This document shows, one piece after another, positions 5,847 to 10,157 of a stretch of 10,157 nucleotides of DNA (position 1 is its first letter; each line of letters begins with the position of its first letter). This DNA comes from an uncultured bacterium (lineage in GTDB: Bacteria; Bacillota; Clostridia; Lachnospirales; Lachnospiraceae): assembly GCA_946543095.1 (NCBI GenBank), contig CAMNLO010000036.1, forward strand, positions 1 through 10,157, in the 5' to 3' direction. The notes under the pieces were generated by a model. It did no database searches. It was not told the origin of the DNA and saw nothing but the letters and a program-made list of their open reading frames with translations. Both the position numbers and the translations under genes were made by a program.

Positions 5847-8099
5847 ATGTATTGTTATACGGATTATTTTGACCCGGATCAGGAAGGGGTCCCTTACGAG
5901 CCGGGAGAGGAACTGGGGGATTATATCACCCTTCTGGACATGCTGCTGGAGCGCTGTCTGGAGAGAAAAGGCTTCTATAAGGAAAAGAAGCCTTTTTCCA
6001 GGGGCCTTGTGATCACGGAATCGGAAATGAAGCAGTATTTTTCCACGGCCCCGCTGCTTCGGGACGTGGAGGACGGAAGCTTCTTTGCCGAGTATTACGA
6101 TGCCATGGAGCTGATCCGTTCCCGCAGCAATGCAAAGGACAGCTTCACTCCCATGAAACAGATTTTTGAGAAGTTTTCCCTGGGGGAGTATGAGCGGATC
6201 GCGGTGCTTTTGGCCATGGCTGTCAGGATCGACCGGAAATACGAGCGGATCTACGGCTATCTCCAGGATCAGATCATGGACAGGGAACCCACCACCGGCC
6301 TTCTGGAAACTGTGTGGAAGGCCATGGAGGCGGATGGCGGATCGCTGCCGGAGGATCTGTTTAAACCGGAAGGCGATCTCTCCAGGTTCTTCTGGCTGAT
6401 GGAACAGGAGGAGACGGCACCCTTTCCCTTAAGACGGGTGTTAAAGCTTCATCCCATGATGGCGAACGCCCTTTTGGGACTCCCGGACGAAACTCCTTTC
6501 TGGAAGGGGGGTTTTTCCGAAGAGTATCCCGGCAGCGATGTGTTTGCGAAAGAGCTGGAGCCCTGCCGGAAAAAGATCTATGGCGCTGCGGCTGCGGCTG
6601 CGGATAAGGAAGGCTATTATGCCCTGGAGACCACGGATTTTTCCTTTGACCGCTATCTGGAATACCGGAACGCAGCGGAAAACGGAGAGTGTCTCTATAT
6701 CCTGGATCTGCGTACCATTCCCCCGAAGGAGCGGAAATACGAGCATTTTGCCTATGGCCTCCAGGAGCTGATGATCCGCAGGAGGCTGCATCCGGGACGG
6801 CTTCTGATCCGGATGCCGGAGGCGGAGCAGGAGGCGAGAGCCGCCTTTTTATTGTTGAAGCAGATGCACTTTATCCTGCCGGGAGAGCCTCCGGCCGCCA
6901 TCTGCGACTATGCGAAGCTGCCGGAATTCTTTATCGAGCGGGGACTGCCCGCCATCCCCCTGGAAAAGCCAGAGGTGGATGCCAGGTGCACGCTCTGGAA
7001 ATCCTTCCTGCCGGAGTCTTTACTGGAGGAGGATGTGTTCCTGGAGGACATCGCGGACTGCTATGAGATTTCCTTCGGAGAGATCGAGCGGGCGGCGGAT
7101 TACGCCATCACCCTTGCGGCTTCCTCGGCCGATGCTTCCCGGGAGAAGGGCGAAGAGATCTCTCTCCGGGGGTCCAAAACGGCAAAGGAAAAGAAGGAAG
7201 CATCCGGAGATCCAAAGGTCTCAAGAGAAATGCTGATCCAGGCGATCCTCCGCCAGAATACGGTGCGCTTCGGCGCTTTGGCATCGGAGATCCGGCCTGT
7301 GTATGACTGGGAAGACATCACCATGCAGGATTCCCAGCGCAAGGTCTTAAAAACCGCCTGCAACCGTTATAAATTAAGAAACCGCATCGGAGACAAGTGG
7401 GGCTTAAAGAAAAAGAACGCCTACGGAAACGGTGTCAGCATCCTCCTCTACGGCCCTCCCGGGACCGGCAAGACCATGGCGGCCCAGGTGGTGGCAAGAG
7501 AGGTGGGGCTTCCCCTCTACAGAGTGGACTTATCCCAGCTGTTTTCCAAGTATATCGGGGAGACGGAAAAGAACCTGGGGATGATCTTTCAGGAGGCCTC
7601 CCGGGCGAATGTGATCCTCTTCTTCGACGAAGCGGATGCGCTGTTTTCCAAAAGGACCGAGGTGAACGACTCCAACGATAAATACGCCAACGCGGAGACC
7701 GCCTACCTTCTGCAGAAGATCGAGGAATACCGCGGCATTTCCATTCTGGCCACCAATTTCTTCAATAATTTCGACCAGGCCTTTGTCAGGCGTCTCACCT
7801 ACGCAGTGCATTTGGAGAGCCCCAATGAGGCGGAGCGGCTGGAGCTCTGGACCAGCATCCTGCCGAAGGAGACTCCCATGGCGAAGAACATCGATTTCAA
7901 GTTCCTGGCGGATTCCTTCGAGCTTTCCGGCAGCAATATCAAGGCCATCCTCTACAGCGCCGCCTACATGGCAGGGGCGGAGGGGACAGAGCTTCAGCCG
8001 AAGCATATCGTGAAGGCAATGAAGTACGAATTCGAAAAACTGGGCCGTATGATCGACGGCTCCCAGTTCGGAAAATACGCAGGCTTCCTCTATCAGTAG
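5847..8099 (+). CDS. AAA+ ATPase (CDC48/Afp15-like), Walker-less D1 and active D2
   Basis: Predicted cytoplasmic hexameric ATPase of 750 residues. Residues 85-210 are a helical/winged-helix-type N-terminal region; the stretch around IDRKYERIYGYLQD (128-141) is characteristic of ATPases linked to contractile injection systems. Residues 255-425 look like a first AAA domain that has lost Walker A and B but keeps a sensor-2-like end (FGEIERAADYA, 410-420). Residues 426-475 are a charged linker. The second domain is complete: GPPGTGKT (536-543), pore-loop KYIGE with Tyr569, Walker B FFDEAD (Asp594-Glu595), sensor-1 Asn637, FVRR Arg648-Arg649, and sensor-2 GSNIK (695-699). The intact pore-loop Tyr suggests polypeptide threading. 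It is a paralogue of the ATPase at 5-2365, which is more divergent in its N-terminal half. The pair flanks the charged protein, suggesting that they act on it or on the protein that follows. Molecular class is firm; the system is not proven. Confidence 0.95.
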   Translation: MYCYTDYFDPDQEGVPYEPGEELGDYITLLDMLLERCLERKGFYKEKKPFSRGLVITESEMKQYFSTAPLLRDVEDGSFFAEYYDAMELIRSRSNAKDSFTPMKQIFEKFSLGEYERIAVLLAMAVRIDRKYERIYGYLQDQIMDREPTTGLLETVWKAMEADGGSLPEDLFKPEGDLSRFFWLMEQEETAPFPLRRVLKLHPMMANALLGLPDETPFWKGGFSEEYPGSDVFAKELEPCRKKIYGAAAAAADKEGYYALETTDFSFDRYLEYRNAAENGECLYILDLRTIPPKERKYEHFAYGLQELMIRRRLHPGRLLIRMPEAEQEARAAFLLLKQMHFILPGEPPAAICDYAKLPEFFIERGLPAIPLEKPEVDARCTLWKSFLPESLLEEDVFLEDIADCYEISFGEIERAADYAITLAASSADASREKGEEISLRGSKTAKEKKEASGDPKVSREMLIQAILRQNTVRFGALASEIRPVYDWEDITMQDSQRKVLKTACNRYKLRNRIGDKWGLKKKNAYGNGVSILLYGPPGTGKTMAAQVVAREVGLPLYRVDLSQLFSKYIGETEKNLGMIFQEASRANVILFFDEADALFSKRTEVNDSNDKYANAETAYLLQKIEEYRGISILATNFFNNFDQAFVRRLTYAVHLESPNEAERLELWTSILPKETPMAKNIDFKFLADSFELSGSNIKAILYSAAYMAGAEGTELQPKHIVKAMKYEFEKLGRMIDGSQFGKYAGFLYQ

Positions 8100-8103
8100 C
8101 ACC

Positions 8104-8110
8104 GGAAGGA
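8104..8110 (+). promoter_or_regulatory. Ribosome binding site for the 8118 gene
   Basis: GGAAGGA, seven bases before the ATG at 8118, within the 18-base gap after the ATPase stop codon. It supports the chosen start of the last, incomplete gene. Confidence 0.75.
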
Positions 8111-8117
8111 CAACACT

Positions 8118-10157
8118 ATGGACAGTTCGGATCTGTTATACGTTCAGCATCAGAAGGGCGAGACCATCCACAGGACCAAAGAGGAGCTGGCTGAAGCAAA
8201 CGCACCTCTTGTAAGCCTTGCGGACAGGGAGCAGCTTCTGGATCCCGCAAGGATTCTGGACAAAAAAGAGCAGCAGCTTCGGGATTTCCGCTCCCGGGTG
8301 GATGCTCTCCTTCCTCCGGAGCAGGAGGCGGGAGAGCAGGTGGGAAATGTGCGGCAGCTTTCCGGAGCGGACGCCTCCCCCGCTTATATTTCCATTACCA
8401 GCGGCTACAGCATTCAGACCATGAAGGAGGAGCTCTTCACCTTCTGGAAATACCAACGCTATAACGGAAAAGATTCCGAAGATATGCTGAGGCTGAAGCG
8501 GGATCTGACGGCCCTGACGAACACCTTTTCCCAGACGGTCCGGTTTGCAAACCATGAAGACATCCGCCAAAGGTGCGGGGAAATGCATGAGAAATACCAG
8601 GGGCTCATTGATTCCTGCGAGGTGTATCTTGCGGGACATCAGCATCCCTGGACCATTGCCGGAAGAGCCCGGAAATCCATGGCAAAAAAGCTTTTGCAGG
8701 CAGCAAGGGCAGAGCTTGACATGCTGGAGGATTCCGCCTTTAACTGCTTTGAGGAGGCAAAGGCCCTCCACGCGGACCTTCCAAATGTAAGGCTTTCCTG
8801 GGATGAGATCCTGCATCACGGCAAAATGCGGACCGTAAAGAGCGACAGGGACCGGATGGATGTCCGGATCGACGCCCATAGTCATACGGCGGAGTTAGTC
8901 CACAGGGATACGGGAGTCCGGGAGGTCATCACCTACGCAAGAGACGCGAAGGAGCTGGAGGAATGCCGGAAGGTGGTGGCCATGAGCAGGCTTGCCCAGA
9001 AGCTGGGCATCGGCGCTTTGGCCGGCGGCGGAGAGATGAACACCCGGATGACCACCATGATTATCAACGGCAAGACGGTGGTGGGCTGCATCACCTCCGG
9101 CGTTACCAAAAAGCCCCTTTCCGACTATCGTGAGGAGGACAGGAATACCCGGCGTCCCGGGGCGGAATTACTGCCTGATAAGAAAACCACCTACGGCCCG
9201 GAGCACTTAAAGGGCCTTCTGGCAATGCCCTTTCTGGATTATCTTTGCGGCGTGGAGCTGGGAAAGCGCAAGGAGGTTTACGGCACCGCAGCGGGCGAGC
9301 TGTTATCGGACAAAACGGAGACCGCAAGAGGCCCCGTGCTGGGGCAGATCCAGGGCCTTTCCCACAGGATCGCGGAGCATGGCTTCGGGACGGGGGCCGG
9401 GGAGTTTCCAGATCTGGGCAATGCCTGGATGAGCGAGGAGCTGGCGGAGAATATCCTCCGGTTAAATGCCGATGATGTGGACAAAATGCTGGTGGGGCTC
9501 ATCGGGAAAGAGGAACGGGCAGCCCTCGCCACCAGGCTTCAGAGCCTGAAGGATCAGATCTCGGCGAAACGGGCCGAGATCCGCCGGCAGGGAGATGCAG
9601 CGCAGGGCAGGAATAATTTTAAAACCGATGAGGACTTAAAGCGGATCCTGGAGCGCCCGGATGACCTTGCGGCCTACGCCCAGAGCCAGTCCCAGGGCCT
9701 TCACAGGCTTTTGGATGAGAATATCGCGCGCAACGGGAACGCCCTGTCAGAGCCCGCAAATCCCACCGGTCTTCTGCTTCCCCTGGAGCATCTCATCGGG
9801 GATCTCAGGGAGCCTGTGGGAAAGAATAAGGATGCGTTAAAGGGCTTCCTTACGGGCTTGACCGAAAAAGTCAATCAATTCGCGGAAAAGCGAAAGGCCG
9901 CCGTTTCCTTTGAGGAAGGCGCGGAAGCTTTGCAAAACGCCATCGGGGAGCAGCTGGAGGATATTCAGGCACTTCGGCAAAGCCTGAAGAACTATCTGAA
10001 GGGGTCCTCCGATCCTGCGGATTTTCCGAACCGCATGGCGGTGGGAAAGCTGCTTCGCGCTTCGGAATACCAGGAGCAGCGCTACAGGGCCCATGTGGGA
10101 GACATGTGCCGCTGGGTGGAGCGGCTGAAGGCGCAGAAGACCGACAGGACCTTCTCC
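8118..10157 (+). CDS. Large helical protein with degenerate kinase-like module, 3' end outside window
   Basis: Open from the ATG at 8118 to the last base: 680 codons with no stop, so the protein is longer than seen. Residues 1-100 are of unknown fold. Residues 105-228 are the helical module also found in the protein at 2369-5836: GKDS (117-120), Cys167, Tyr170, His174, Pro177, Thr179, Gly182, Arg185, Trp228. Residues 229-483 correspond to the kinase-like region: AMSRLAQKLGIG (288-299), KPLSDY, FLDYLCG (372-378), and a C-terminal block at 437-483. The catalytic loop and metal-site positions (around 379-389 and 413-424) hold no Asp-Asn pairs, so no kinase activity is expected. Residues 500-680 are mostly helical and may be coiled coil. 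No signal peptide or membrane segment is visible. Codon use matches its neighbours. It probably works with, or is handled by, the adjacent ATPase; this is inferred from gene order only. Confidence 0.9.
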   Translation, partial: MDSSDLLYVQHQKGETIHRTKEELAEANAPLVSLADREQLLDPARILDKKEQQLRDFRSRVDALLPPEQEAGEQVGNVRQLSGADASPAYISITSGYSIQTMKEELFTFWKYQRYNGKDSEDMLRLKRDLTALTNTFSQTVRFANHEDIRQRCGEMHEKYQGLIDSCEVYLAGHQHPWTIAGRARKSMAKKLLQAARAELDMLEDSAFNCFEEAKALHADLPNVRLSWDEILHHGKMRTVKSDRDRMDVRIDAHSHTAELVHRDTGVREVITYARDAKELEECRKVVAMSRLAQKLGIGALAGGGEMNTRMTTMIINGKTVVGCITSGVTKKPLSDYREEDRNTRRPGAELLPDKKTTYGPEHLKGLLAMPFLDYLCGVELGKRKEVYGTAAGELLSDKTETARGPVLGQIQGLSHRIAEHGFGTGAGEFPDLGNAWMSEELAENILRLNADDVDKMLVGLIGKEERAALATRLQSLKDQISAKRAEIRRQGDAAQGRNNFKTDEDLKRILERPDDLAAYAQSQSQGLHRLLDENIARNGNALSEPANPTGLLLPLEHLIGDLREPVGKNKDALKGFLTGLTEKVNQFAEKRKAAVSFEEGAEALQNAIGEQLEDIQALRQSLKNYLKGSSDPADFPNRMAVGKLLRASEYQEQRYRAHVGDMCRWVERLKAQKTDRTFS
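8430..8801 (+). other. Helical module in the 3' partial gene
   Basis: Residues 105-228. GKDSEDM at 117-123, then C..Y...H..P.T..G..R from Cys167 to Arg185 and Trp228. The distance from GKDS to Cys is 50 residues here and 49 in module A of the charged protein. The distance from the final Arg to Trp is 43 here and 41 there. The ordered match of nine or more spaced residues makes chance resemblance unlikely. Confidence 0.7.
8802..9566 (+). other. Degenerate kinase-like region in the 3' partial gene
   Basis: Residues 229-483. It shares AMSRLA..LG(I/V)G, a G....G...PL block, LDYLC, and the terminal helical block WMSEELAENI onward with the charged protein. At the loop after LDYLC the sequence is GVELGKRKEVYG, with neither catalytic Asp nor metal Asn, and the later GLSHRIAEHGFG lacks the metal Asp. 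If the fold is kinase-like it is a dead copy used for binding or structure. Confidence 0.5.

Noticed and set aside
5847..8099. FtsH or ClpX/Lon-type protease
   Set aside because: No transmembrane segments, HExxH zinc motif, zinc-binding domain or Ser-Lys protease domain is present; the protein ends shortly after the AAA small domain.
7530..8102. 190-codon minus-strand ORF
   Set aside because: It is antisense to the conserved AAA domain of the second ATPase; a shadow.
8136..8885. 249-codon minus-strand ORF
   Set aside because: It lies wholly under the plus-strand gene starting at 8118, which has a good ribosome site, conserved modules and sensible composition. The minus-strand translation is Cys/His/Gly-rich with no recognisable motif.
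8871..8888. DAHSHT as a PHP-type metal-binding motif
   Set aside because: It resembles the first PHP motif (D-x-H-x-H-T), but no further PHP His/Asp motifs follow, and the segment falls in the kinase-like module shared with the neighbour.

Overview
The window is one tightly packed plus-strand gene cluster, almost certainly a single operon. It holds three complete genes and one gene that runs off the 3' edge, separated by only 3, 10 and 18 bases. Strong Shine-Dalgarno sequences (AAAGGGG, AAGGA, GGAAGGA), moderately high GC and the style of the proteins suggest a Firmicute, most likely a gut Clostridia/Lachnospiraceae member. That placement is inference. No tRNA, rRNA, CRISPR array, transposase or terminator was seen, and no gene-free stretch exceeds 18 bases.

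Layout: (1) 5-2365, a AAA+ ATPase with an acidic disordered insert, a degenerate first ATPase domain and an intact second one. (2) 2369-5836, a 1155-residue, extremely charged protein. Its N-terminal third alternates acidic tracts with three copies of a cationic Gly-Ser-Lys-Ile-Lys-Gly segment. Its rest carries helical modules and a region that looks like a decayed kinase-like domain. (3) 5847-8099, a second AAA+ ATPase, paralogous to the first, with a clearer helical/winged-helix N-terminal region. (4) 8118 to the window end, at least 680 residues of another large soluble protein, easily missed because its stop codon lies outside the window.

The main result is that proteins 2 and 4, which look unrelated overall, share an ordered set of modules. 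These are a helical unit with signature GKDS..M, then C..Y...H..P.T..G..R at matched spacing, then a Trp, then AMSRLA..LG(V/I)G, then LDYLC, then a C-terminal helical block that aligns without gaps over about 47 residues. The LDYLC block and what follows resemble the catalytic loop and metal-binding motif of the HipA / PI3-4-kinase / actin-fragmin-kinase type fold. The catalytic Asp is missing in protein 2, and essentially all active-site residues are missing in protein 4. The proposal is a pseudokinase-like scaffold or cargo family co-encoded with a pair of threading ATPases.

The ATPases have the architecture known from ATPases of extracellular contractile injection systems (Afp15/Pvc15-like: N-terminal helical/winged-helix part, dead D1, live D2). 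A working model is that the ATPases remodel or load the large, charged, signal-peptide-less neighbours. No sheath, tube or baseplate gene is inside this window, so this link is a hypothesis to be tested on the flanking sequence.
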